A DNA stretch of 64,000 nucleotides from Brevibacillus brevis (GTDB taxonomy: Bacteria; Bacillota; Bacilli; Brevibacillales; Brevibacillaceae), in NCBI RefSeq assembly GCF_900637055.1, contig NZ_LR134338.1, forward strand, positions 908,501 to 972,500, written 5' to 3'. This document shows positions 21,038-27,361 of this stretch, in pieces (the stretch's first letter is position 1; each line of letters opens with the position of its first letter). The notes under the pieces were generated by a model that was not told the DNA's origin, did no database searches, and worked only from the letters and a program-made list of their open reading frames with translations. The position numbers and the translations under genes are program-made.

Positions 21038-21229
21038 TTGAAAAGAATTCTTTTTGCTACATTTGCTGCTTTAATGATTGGGCTAGTAACACCAAGTACA
21101 GGGGTATTTGCTGGTCCTCCAGAGAATGATAAAGTTGCACCAATTGCAATTGATCATTCTGATGGGGTGGAAAAATTCCCACGGCAAAAACCGCCAATTG
21201 TAGTATATGGTCCGCCTGAGAATGATTAA
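21038..21229 (+). CDS. Secreted signal-peptide precursor with two GPPEND copies
   Basis: 63 residues. A Sec signal (KR at the N-terminus, hydrophobic core about 4-18, then TGVFA) predicts cleavage after Ala25. The exported 38-residue remainder begins with GPPEND (26-31) and ends with GPPEND (58-63), so the same hexapeptide stands at both ends. The two copies differ at two synonymous third positions (21113-21130 and 21209-21226). The TTG start has AAAAGGAGGT 7 bases upstream. A short exported propeptide with a C-terminal mature peptide, directly behind an RRNPP receptor, is the Phr/PapR/NprX/AimP plan. The mature peptide is inferred to be GPPEND or YGPPEND. Confidence 0.85.
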   Translation: MKRILFATFAALMIGLVTPSTGVFAGPPENDKVAPIAIDHSDGVEKFPRQKPPIVVYGPPEND

Positions 21230-21237
21230 TTAAAAAA

Positions 21238-21284
21238 TGTAAACTGACTGGAAAATTTTATAAAATACGCCATAGCAGTTTACA
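21238..21284 (+). repeat. Inverted repeat after the propeptide gene
   Basis: TGTAAACTG (21238-21246) and CAGTTTACA (21276-21284) are perfectly complementary, with an AT-rich centre of 29 bases. It may be an operator for a dimeric regulator such as the upstream receptor, or an RNA hairpin. Confidence 0.45.
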
Positions 21285-21308
21285 GAAAAAAGAATTTGAT
21301 TGGTATAA

Positions 21309-21346
21309 AATAACGGTAGGCAAATAAGCCTGTCGTTATTTTATTG
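21309..21346 (+). terminator. Terminator of the receptor-propeptide transcript
   Basis: AATAACGGTAGGC pairs with GCCTGTCGTTATT (one mismatch), followed by TTATTGTT. Confidence 0.8.
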
Positions 21347-21364
21347 TTATAGGACTGGAAACAG

Positions 21365-21393
21365 TTGCAAATTGTACAAGATACTCATACAAT
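21365..21393 (+). promoter_or_regulatory. Sigma-A promoter for the 43-residue ORF
   Basis: TTGCAA (21365-21370), 17 bases, TACAAT (21388-21393). The spacer contains the palindrome TTGTACAA (21373-21380). A promoter right behind the terminator of the receptor-propeptide unit is where the AimR-activated promoter of aimX lies in arbitrium phages; that role here is inference. Confidence 0.65.
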
Positions 21394-21432
21394 CAAAATA
21401 GAACAAGTGTTCGAACATAGGGGGATTAGTGC

Positions 21433-21564
21433 ATGGAGAATGTAGCGACACAGTCAGACAAGACTAAACTCGAAAAACTCAACTACATAGCAACGGCCTG
21501 TACACCGGAACAGATAAATGAATTATATAAAGCATTTCTGGAATATTCCCAGAAAACGAAATAA
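21433..21564 (+). CDS. Small 43-residue protein of unknown function
   Basis: The ORF starts MENVATQSDK and ends LEYSQKTK. It has no signal peptide and is predicted mostly helical, with an amphipathic C-terminal half (TPEQINELYKAFLEY). GGGGG lies 9 bases before the ATG. It has its own promoter 40 bases upstream and ends in a bidirectional terminator shared with the cI-like gene. It could be a functional microprotein, or the transcript itself may be the active product. Confidence 0.55.
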   Translation: MENVATQSDKTKLEKLNYIATACTPEQINELYKAFLEYSQKTK

Positions 21565-21591
21565 AAAAGCCGCCCGATTAAGGGCGGTTTT
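21565..21591. terminator. Bidirectional terminator
   Basis: AAAAGCCGCCC (21565-21575) pairs with GGGCGGTTTT (21582-21591). It serves the small ORF on the plus strand and the cI-like gene on the minus strand, overlapping the latter's stop. Confidence 0.85.
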
Positions 21592-21931
21592 GTGCTTTTG
21601 TTTGAAGCGTCCACATGGCAAATTCGAGAAACTTATCCTGCTCGCTTGGGTCCATCTTCGCTAAAACCTCATTAAGGGCTTTGCTGCTAGCGATCATGGC
21701 CTCTAAGCCTTTGATTGGTGTTCTATTATCTGTCCTGCCTAACAAATAGTCTGTACTTACGCGAAAAAATTCAGCAAATCCGATAAGCATATCAAATGTG
21801 GGTGTTCTGGTTCCACGCTCATATCCAGAAATAGTTACTTTCCCTACTCCAAAAGTCTCGCCAAGTTCCTCTTGAGACATATCCTTTTCCATTCGTAACG
21901 AACGCAATCTTTCCCCGAAGAGATTATCCAT
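21578..21931 (-). CDS. CI-like XRE repressor
   Basis: 117 residues. The N-terminal HTH (about 3-60) reads FGERLRSLRMEKDMSQEELGETF, then VGKVTISGYERGTRTPTFDML, and is followed by the Xre-typical STDYLLGRTD. The C-terminal 50 residues are a short helical multimerisation region with no LexA-type protease domain, so induction by autocleavage is unlikely. An in-frame GTG at 21943 exists, but AAGGGTGAG fits the ATG at 21931 better. It is divergent from the Cro-like gene over repeated operators, the classical prophage switch. Confidence 0.88.
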   Translation of the reverse strand: MDNLFGERLRSLRMEKDMSQEELGETFGVGKVTISGYERGTRTPTFDMLIGFAEFFRVSTDYLLGRTDNRTPIKGLEAMIASSKALNEVLAKMDPSEQDKFLEFAMWTLQTKAQNRP

Positions 21932-21963
21932 TAGATTACTCACCCTTATATCATCATATCCCT

Positions 21964-22109
21964 ATTTTAATCAATGTGTTAGCGAACTGCAAACAAAAAG
22001 ATTGGCGAATTGATAGATTTATTGTTGACTGTAAGCGATTTGCTAACATATTATAAAAGCACGAAAGCAAAACGCTAACGTAAAGTGAAACAAGATAGCA
22101 AATTGATAA
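21964..22109. promoter_or_regulatory. cI/cro switch: two promoters and four operator copies
   Basis: Leftward promoter: minus-strand TTGCAG (21992-21987), 17 bases, TAAAAT (21969-21964). Rightward promoter: TTGACT (22025-22030), 18 bases, TATTAT (22049-22054). Related operator-like copies are TTAGCGAACTGCAAA (21979-21993), TTGGCGAATTGATAG (22002-22016), AAGCGATTTGCTAA (22033-22046, nearly palindromic) and TAGCAAATTGATAA (22096-22109). Copy 1 overlaps the leftward -35 and copy 3 fills the rightward spacer. Confidence 0.7.
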
Positions 22110-22123
22110 CTGGATGTGATGCT

Positions 22124-22366
22124 ATGCAAAACAGGATTCGAGAGGTTCGAGAGCTGAAAGAAATAAAACTTGAAGCCCTCGCCAAGAAGGTCGAAATTTC
22201 AAAGGCTTATATGTCCCAAATCGAAACTGGGGTACGTGGAAAGAGGATAAGCTATCCTCTTCTGACAAGAATCGCGGTTGCTTTGGAAACTACAGCAGAA
22301 TATTTGATGAATGGTGAAGCAAATGACCAAGGAGCAGAACGTGTCGGTTCCAGAGCAGGGCATTGA
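22124..22366 (+). CDS. Cro-like XRE regulator
   Basis: 80 residues with one HTH: RIREVRELKEIKLEALAKKVEISKAYMSQIETG, recognition helix SKAYMSQIE, then TTAEYLMNG. It is the first gene of the rightward early operon and probably opposes the CI-like repressor. An in-frame GTG at 22085 lacks a ribosome site; the ATG at 22124 has GGATGTG nearby. Its end overlaps the next gene by 44 bases. Confidence 0.75.
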   Translation: MQNRIREVRELKEIKLEALAKKVEISKAYMSQIETGVRGKRISYPLLTRIAVALETTAEYLMNGEANDQGAERVGSRAGH

Positions 22367-22616
22367 ATATGACGATCGGGGGAGGATGCTCTATCACCCT
22401 GAATTCCATCCAAACCAAGGCAAGCGATTCTCAGATGAGGAGACAGCTTATCTTTGCAAATTCTACGAAACAGATACTCTCAAATCTTTATCTCTTGCCC
22501 TTGGCCGCTTAGAAAAGTCACTGGAGGACAGGATTGCATACCTCAAAAAGAAGGCGCTTTTTGATTACTACCGTGCTAAATGGGAGCGCCAAATCAATGC
22601 TTACAGAAGGGAGTGA
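22323..22616 (+). CDS. Phage protein of unknown function (paralogue A)
   Basis: 97 residues. The sequence IEYDDRGRMLYHPEFHPNQG, then YLCKFYETD and SLALGRLEKSLEDRI, closely parallels the protein at 23456. The second half has the length and helix pattern of a small HTH, so DNA binding is possible. GGTGA lies 5 bases before the ATG at 22323; another ATG at 22311 is in frame. Confidence 0.65.
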   Translation: MTKEQNVSVPEQGIEYDDRGRMLYHPEFHPNQGKRFSDEETAYLCKFYETDTLKSLSLALGRLEKSLEDRIAYLKKKALFDYYRAKWERQINAYRRE

Positions 22617-22621
22617 ATGTT

Positions 22622-22900
22622 ATGAAAAAGCTAGTAGCAGTAGATGTAGATGAACAAGAGATAAGGAATATGTGCCGAGAAAAGATTTCGGAATTGATCA
22701 AGGAAGCTGATGCAGAGTTGGTCTTTTGGGATAAGAAAGAGCTATTACGTAGAACCATGATGTGCTGGCCCACTATTCTTAATCAGTTCTTTTATGATCC
22801 TAGATTCCCCAAACATAAAATCGGAACTAAATGGTACTTCCCGGCTAGGGAGACTAGGGAGTTTTTAACTCAGTGGTTATCCGAACAACCAAAGCATTGA
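22622..22900 (+). CDS. DUF771-like phage DNA-binding protein
   Basis: 92 residues. After MKKLVAVDVDEQ comes an excisionase-like winged helix, FWDKKELLRRTMMCWPTILNQF, then YDPRFP and KWYFPARETREFLTQWL. This is the DUF771 pattern of Firmicutes phages (a helix, an aromatic wing and a closing helix). It may act as an excisionase-like or regulatory DNA binder. GAAGGGAGTG precedes the ATG at 22622. Confidence 0.7.
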   Translation: MKKLVAVDVDEQEIRNMCREKISELIKEADAELVFWDKKELLRRTMMCWPTILNQFFYDPRFPKHKIGTKWYFPARETREFLTQWLSEQPKH

Positions 22901-22935
22901 ATCGTGGACGATACCTCGAAAGGAGACAAGTTAGG

Positions 22936-23232
22936 ATGGGAAAATTCATACCTGTTTTTACAGATCTGGAAATGGCAGTAACCAAAATACTCAATGATCG
23001 AACTGCAACTGGTGTTCGCGCAACGATCCTGAGTGATAGGGTCAGAACGGTGGCGGAAGAAGTTTACGCTCGTACCGTGTTGATCGCTGATTCGATGGGA
23101 CTGCACACGGTGCATCAGTTCTGCTACCAAACACCAATCGGCATAATAGAAAATTTCGGTTTCAGTCAGAATTGTGTCAGTGAACCAGAAGTCAGGAAAT
23201 ATATGCACTATTTAGATGGAGATAGGCCATGA
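22936..23232 (+). CDS. Phage protein of unknown function
   Basis: 98 residues beginning MGKFIPVFTD. No motif is recognised. The start follows AAAGGAGACAAG; longer in-frame starts from 22873 lack a site. It overlaps the next gene (ATGA-type junction at 23229), so it belongs to the early operon. Confidence 0.6.
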   Translation: MGKFIPVFTDLEMAVTKILNDRTATGVRATILSDRVRTVAEEVYARTVLIADSMGLHTVHQFCYQTPIGIIENFGFSQNCVSEPEVRKYMHYLDGDRP

Positions 23233-23459
23233 GGTACGACTTCGATTCTGCAATTAACCGAATAGCAGAACTTTGGAGAATCTATCGTTCACTGCGTAAT
23301 CAGCCTGCTGACGGCTCATGGGACTGGTGGATTGTAAATGAAGTAAACGAGCTGGAAAAGGAAATGGCCACTGCTCGTAACAGTGACCAATTCAACACTC
23401 AAACAAATTTGAATAGTCCTATCCTACCACAGTTTCTTGGGGGTGGACAAGCACTATGA
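23229..23459 (+). CDS. Small phage protein of unknown function
   Basis: 76 residues, helical first half rich in Trp and Arg (IAELWRIYRSLRNQ, WDWWIVNEVNELEKEMA), polar tail. No family recognised. It overlaps both neighbours by 4 bases, so it is translationally coupled. Confidence 0.6.
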   Translation: MRYDFDSAINRIAELWRIYRSLRNQPADGSWDWWIVNEVNELEKEMATARNSDQFNTQTNLNSPILPQFLGGGQAL

Positions 23460-23746
23460 CACGAGCTGCTGCAACCATCGTCATCGAAGACGGCATTGAA
23501 TATGATCGGTACGGCAGGATGCAATACCACCCGGAATTTCACTTTAATCATAAAACACCATTTGAAGAGGATGAGCTGGAATACCTCTGCAAGTTCTATG
23601 AAACAGATGCAACAAGATCGCTTTCCTTTGCATTAGGAAGAACGGAACACACGATTAGAACCACGGTTAATCAACTGAGAAAAAACGGAATGTACCAGGT
23701 GTATAAAGATCGTTGGAATGCACGCTATGAACTTGAATCTAACTGA
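23456..23746 (+). CDS. Phage protein of unknown function (paralogue B)
   Basis: 96 residues. IEYDRYGRMQYHPEFHFNH, YLCKFYETDATRSLSFALGRTEHTI match the protein at 22323 along nearly the whole length, so the two arose by duplication. The conserved YHPEFH and CKFYETD segments suggest a shared structural core, perhaps a small DNA-binding fold. GGGGGTGG precedes the ATG, which overlaps the previous stop. Confidence 0.65.
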   Translation: MTRAAATIVIEDGIEYDRYGRMQYHPEFHFNHKTPFEEDELEYLCKFYETDATRSLSFALGRTEHTIRTTVNQLRKNGMYQVYKDRWNARYELESN

Positions 23747-23768
23747 AAACACAGGAGGAAATAAGGAC

Positions 23769-23996
23769 ATGAAATCAACAGGCATTGTACGAAAGATCGA
23801 TCATTTAGGACGAGTTGTTTTGCCAAAGGAGCTTCGTAATACTCATGATCTTCCGGAAGGGACTCCAATGGAAGTCTTCGTGAACAATAACCAAATCATT
23901 CTCAAGAAGTATGTGCCTGGTTGCGCTTTGTGTGGGAGTGTTGAGAACGTTCAACCGCATAAGAGCGGAAAGTTGGTGTGCAAAGGATGCCTATAA
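23769..23996 (+). CDS. AbrB-like transition-state regulator with Cys-knuckle tail
   Basis: 75 residues. Residues 1-50 (MKSTGIVRKIDHLGRVVLPKEL, VFVNNNQIILKKY) are a SpoVT-AbrB swapped-hairpin DNA-binding domain, very close to host AbrB/Abh. Instead of the AbrB C-terminal multimerisation domain there is CALCG...LVCKGCL, two CxxC knuckles that may bind zinc. GGAGG sits before the ATG at 23769. It overlaps the yyaC-like gene by 19 bases. It could mimic or interfere with host AbrB; that is inference. Confidence 0.85.
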   Translation: MKSTGIVRKIDHLGRVVLPKELRNTHDLPEGTPMEVFVNNNQIILKKYVPGCALCGSVENVQPHKSGKLVCKGCL

Positions 23997-24508
23997 AACG
24001 AAAGTTAAAGCTCGCAACAAAAATTAAGCGACTTATCCCGAAAGGGAAAAAAGTACTGTTCGTTTGCGTTGGTACAGACAGATCAACAGGTGATTCTCTT
24101 GGTCCGCTGGTTGGTACTGCATTGAAAAAACTCAAATTTGACGTGTTGGGAACACTGGACGAGCCTGTGCATGCAATGAATATTGCCGAAACACTTACTC
24201 AAATCGAGAAGAACTATCCGAACCATTTTGTTATTGCAGTAGATGCAAGCCTTGGGGATTTCAAAAATGTGGGCGATATTGAAGTAGCCTGCGGTGCCCT
24301 GAAACCAGGTGAAGGTGTAGGGAAGGAGCTACCAACTGTCGGTGACGCACACATATACGGAATCGTTAATGTCGGAGGATTCATGGAATATTTTGTCCTT
24401 CAAAACACGCGGCTTTCATTCGTAATGAAAATGGCCTCTCAAATAGCAGATGCTTGCCATAAGGCAATAAGAGGAAAGGGACGTGGACGTGTGAGGAAAG
24501 GAACATAA
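23978..24508 (+). CDS. YyaC-like (DUF1256) putative spore protease-family protein
   Basis: 176 residues. The sequence follows B. subtilis YyaC closely: VLFVCVGTDRSTGDSLGPLVGT, GTLDEPVHAMN, VIAVDASLG, VGDAHIYGIVNVGGFMEYFVLQNTRLSFVMK. YyaC is a sporulation-expressed relative of the GPR germination protease fold. A phage copy is unusual. The start is GTG 23978 (GGAAAG 5 bases before) or ATG 23987. It is overlapped by the AbrB-like gene, so the two are coexpressed. Confidence 0.88.
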   Translation: MQRMPIKRKLKLATKIKRLIPKGKKVLFVCVGTDRSTGDSLGPLVGTALKKLKFDVLGTLDEPVHAMNIAETLTQIEKNYPNHFVIAVDASLGDFKNVGDIEVACGALKPGEGVGKELPTVGDAHIYGIVNVGGFMEYFVLQNTRLSFVMKMASQIADACHKAIRGKGRGRVRKGT

Positions 24509-24509
24509 A

Positions 24510-24687
24510 TTGAGCCAACGCGGGCTTCGGCCCTGCGTGCAGCTGATAGGAATTTGTCGGTTGCACGGAGGTTCGAACCTCCAAGTAATACATAGCGGGG
24601 CCATCGGGATCAGTCAGAGGAGCTGTACGGCTGGCAGAGAGGTTGGGCTGCTGGCGGCCTCGCAAAAAAGAGAAAGGAGGAGAAAGA
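24510..24687 (+). other. Structured non-coding gap
   Basis: This 180-base gap contains a UUCG-capped hairpin (CGC-GGGC-TTCG-GCCC-T-GCG, 24519-24537) directly after the YyaC-like stop, a second possible stem (GTGCA 24537-24541 with TGCAC 24562-24566) and a 16-bp palindrome GGAGGTTCGAACCTCC (24567-24582). No T run follows, so it is not a normal terminator; mRNA processing or an internal promoter region is possible. Confidence 0.4.
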
Positions 24688-25044
24688 ATGTTCAAATTGG
24701 ACGATTTTGCGAATGGTGCTCTCACAGAAAAATTCAACATGGAGGCGCAAAGGGTTTTGGAAAACATTGCTGATCCGAATACAGACCCAAAGAAAGCGCG
24801 AACCATCACCATGACAATCACGCTCAAAGCAGATGATAACCGTGAACTGGCTATGGTTGATATCAACACGAAAGCTTCACTTGCTCCATCAAAAGGCGTA
24901 CAAACCAAAATCATCATGGGACGTGACAGACAGGGGAAGGTTGAGGCTGCCGAATTGAAATCAGGGGCAGTTGGTCAAACGTACATCACGGAAGAAGGCG
25001 ATGTTGCAGACGACAAGGGTAACAAAGTTGTGCAATTCAAATAA
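24688..25044 (+). CDS. Phage replication-module protein ('replication terminator protein' type)
   Basis: 118 residues starting MFKLDDFANGALTEKFN. The beta-rich sequence with TITMTITLKADDNRE and TKIIMGRD resembles small proteins that are annotated as replication terminator proteins in many Firmicutes phages and are found before the recombination genes. The biochemical role is unproven. GGAGGAGAAAG gives a strong site for ATG 24688. Confidence 0.7.
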   Translation: MFKLDDFANGALTEKFNMEAQRVLENIADPNTDPKKARTITMTITLKADDNRELAMVDINTKASLAPSKGVQTKIIMGRDRQGKVEAAELKSGAVGQTYITEEGDVADDKGNKVVQFK

Positions 25045-25059
25045 TCGGGAGGGATATTT

Positions 25060-25770
25060 GTGTTAAAAGAAGCCTTGCAATATTTGATTGGTCTTGGTAA
25101 TACAGAAGTTTTTACTACTCGAACAGGTCAAGAGTTCGCTTCTCAACCAATTCACTTGATAAAGAATCCAACACCAGAAGCATTAGTTGTTCGGAATCTG
25201 TCAGGACTTGTTGATTATTTGATTCACAACTTTGATGACCAGCCTCCAGTCCTTGTCCATGTAGCTAGTCCAACAATGGTCGATGTTTTCAGTTCTTACA
25301 ACCAGGATTTCAACAGAAATCATTTGATTCAGGCAAAAGCACTCCTTCCTAGGATAACTTTCGGACAATTTATGGATGCGGAATCTTTCAATATTCTTTT
25401 GCAAAGTTGCTTTGTTCCTAATGATGCTCGGGCCATCGTGCTAAAAGTAATTGGCAACTTAAAGGAAGAGACGGTATCCAATGTCGGGGATGACGGAGTT
25501 TCACAACAGGTGACAGCAAAGACGGGCGTAGCAACGGTCGAAAATATCGTTGTTCCTAATCCAGTTTCTTTGAAGCCGTTCCGGACATTTGTAGAAATCG
25601 AGCAGCCCGAAAGCGAATTCGTTTTCCGCATGAAGTCTGGGCCATCCGCTGCTCTGTTTGAAGCAGATGGGGGAGCATGGGAACTGACTGCGATTGCCAG
25701 AATCAAGGAGTATCTGCAAGGTGCGCTTGAGGAAGAAATCAACAGTGGGAAAGTTACTATTATCGCTTAG
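25060..25770 (+). CDS. Phage early protein of unknown function (DUF2303-like)
   Basis: 236 residues. A beta-rich core includes VLVHVASPTMVDVFSSYNQDFNR and the late FRTFVEIEQPESEFVFRM segment, which recalls DUF2303 proteins beside phage recombination genes. No catalytic motif seen. The start is GTG 25060 behind CGGGAGGG. Confidence 0.6.
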   Translation: MLKEALQYLIGLGNTEVFTTRTGQEFASQPIHLIKNPTPEALVVRNLSGLVDYLIHNFDDQPPVLVHVASPTMVDVFSSYNQDFNRNHLIQAKALLPRITFGQFMDAESFNILLQSCFVPNDARAIVLKVIGNLKEETVSNVGDDGVSQQVTAKTGVATVENIVVPNPVSLKPFRTFVEIEQPESEFVFRMKSGPSAALFEADGGAWELTAIARIKEYLQGALEEEINSGKVTIIA

Positions 25771-25785
25771 TTATCCAAACAGAAA

Positions 25786-25809
25786 AGGACTCCGCTGCAA
25801 CGGAGTCCT
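25786..25809 (+). repeat. Perfect hairpin in the early operon
   Basis: AGGACTCCG pairs with CGGAGTCCT around CTGCAA. It has no T run, so it is more likely an mRNA stabilising or processing hairpin than a terminator. Confidence 0.5.
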
Positions 25810-25865
25810 AAGTACAACTATGGTTGGCTTCATGCTACCACAGATGACGCCAGGAGGGAAGAACA

Positions 25866-26054
25866 TTGCTTTGTATGAAGGGCGATGAAGTCAAGATGAA
25901 GTCCGGCGAAATAGGCATCGTAACCGATACATGGGGGATTGCCCGGGATTGGTGCAAAGTGAAGGCAAATGACGGGCAAATCATTATTACCATGACAGAA
26001 AATATTGAATCAATCCTCAAACATAACCGAGAGAAATCGAGGAGGAAGCCATGA
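25866..26054 (+). CDS. Small KOW-like phage protein
   Basis: 62 residues. CMKGDEVKMKSGEIGIVTDTWGIARDW resembles a KOW/SH3-like turn (short beta barrel as in ribosome-associated or DNA-binding domains). The start is TTG 25866, 7 bases after GGAGGG. It overlaps the ATPase gene by 4 bases. Confidence 0.55.
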   Translation: MLCMKGDEVKMKSGEIGIVTDTWGIARDWCKVKANDGQIIITMTENIESILKHNREKSRRKP

Positions 26055-27361
26055 TAAAAATTAGCAAGCTCGAAATCGAAAACGTCAAGCGTGTCAAGGC
26101 AGTCAAAATCGAGCCGACAAGCTCGGAATTGACGGTGGTTGGTGGGAAGAACGGTCAAGGTAAGACGAGCGTGTTGGATTCCATTGCTTGGGCATTGGGC
26201 GGTAATAAGTATCGCCCTTCCCAGCCCGACCGTGAAGGGTCGGTTGTTCCTCCATATCTCCATCTCGTCCTGTCCAATGGTCTGATCGTTGAGCGTAAAG
26301 GTAAAAACTCCGACTTAAAAGTCATCGATCCGAACGGCCAGAAAGGCGGTCAGCAGCTGCTTGATAGTTTTGTCGAAGAGCTGGCAATCGATTTACCGAA
26401 ATTCATGAATTCCACGAGCAAGGAAAAGGCAAATATCCTGCTCCGCATTATCGGTGTTGGTGACAAGCTTCATGAGCTGGAAACCAAGGAAAAGGAAATT
26501 TACAACCAGCGCCATACCATCGGTCAGATTGCTGATCAGAAAGCCAAATTTGCCAAGGAACAACCGTATTTTCCAGACGCACCGAAAGAACCGATTTCTG
26601 CGTCCGAGCTGATCCGCCAGCAACAAGAAATTCTTGCCCGAAACGGCGAGAATCAGCGCAAGCGGCAACAATTGAATTACTTAGAAACAGAGCGCGAGGC
26701 AAAGGGAAAAGAAATTGCGCGATTGGAAACAGAATTGCTAAAGCTCAAGGAAGAGTATATGAAAATAGGCGAAGATTTGGCGATTGCCCGAAAAGACGCG
26801 CTTGACCTACGCGACGAATCGACCGCGGAATTGGAAGCCAATATTCAGCAAATCGACGAGATCAACCGCAAGGTCAGAGCTAACCTGGACAAGGACAAGG
26901 CCGAAACGGATGCAAACGACTACCGCGTACAATACGAGGCATTGACAGGCAATATCACAGCGATCCGTCAGCAAAAGACAGACTTGTTGACGAATGCGAA
27001 TTTGCCGCTGCCTGGGCTGTCCGTTGAGGATGGAGAGCTGACCTATAACGGGCAGAAGTGGGACAACATGAGCGGCGCTGAGCAATTGAGGGTAGCCACC
27101 GCGATTGTACGCAGGCTCAAGCCAAATTGCGGATTTATCTTGTTGGACAAGCTTGAGCAAATGGATCTGGAGACTTTGAACGAATTCGGTCGTTGGCTGG
27201 AGCAGGAAGGGCTGCAGGCAATTGCAACACGCGTCAGCACTGGCGATGAGTGCTCGATCATCATCGAAGACGGGTACGTTGCAGGGCAGGAAGGCGTTCA
27301 GTTGCAACAGCAGCCAGGAGCGATCGATCCGGCCCCAACATGGAAAGCAGGTGAATTTTAA
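26051..27361 (+). CDS. SbcC/RecF-like AAA ATPase
   Basis: 436 residues. It has Walker A GGKNGQGKTSVLDSI (about residues 32-46), a central coiled coil (about 140-290, rich in E/K/L), and a C-terminal half-domain with SGAEQLRVATAIVRR (ABC signature analogue) and the Walker B-like GFILLDKLEQMD. This is a short SMC/Rad50-type protein, likely acting on DNA ends in phage recombination. No matching SbcD nuclease is visible. The stop overlaps the start of the Sak4-like gene. Confidence 0.85.
   Translation: MIKISKLEIENVKRVKAVKIEPTSSELTVVGGKNGQGKTSVLDSIAWALGGNKYRPSQPDREGSVVPPYLHLVLSNGLIVERKGKNSDLKVIDPNGQKGGQQLLDSFVEELAIDLPKFMNSTSKEKANILLRIIGVGDKLHELETKEKEIYNQRHTIGQIADQKAKFAKEQPYFPDAPKEPISASELIRQQQEILARNGENQRKRQQLNYLETEREAKGKEIARLETELLKLKEEYMKIGEDLAIARKDALDLRDESTAELEANIQQIDEINRKVRANLDKDKAETDANDYRVQYEALTGNITAIRQQKTDLLTNANLPLPGLSVEDGELTYNGQKWDNMSGAEQLRVATAIVRRLKPNCGFILLDKLEQMDLETLNEFGRWLEQEGLQAIATRVSTGDECSIIIEDGYVAGQEGVQLQQQPGAIDPAPTWKAGEF

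Noticed and set aside
24567..24582. GGAGGTTCGAACCTCC looks like a tRNA T-arm
   Set aside because: The loop has 6 rather than 7 bases and no acceptor stem, anticodon arm or 3' CCA could be placed on either strand, so it is not called a tRNA.
24510..24773. 87-codon frame beginning with TTG
   Set aside because: It runs through the structured gap and into the next gene in another frame, with no usable ribosome site.
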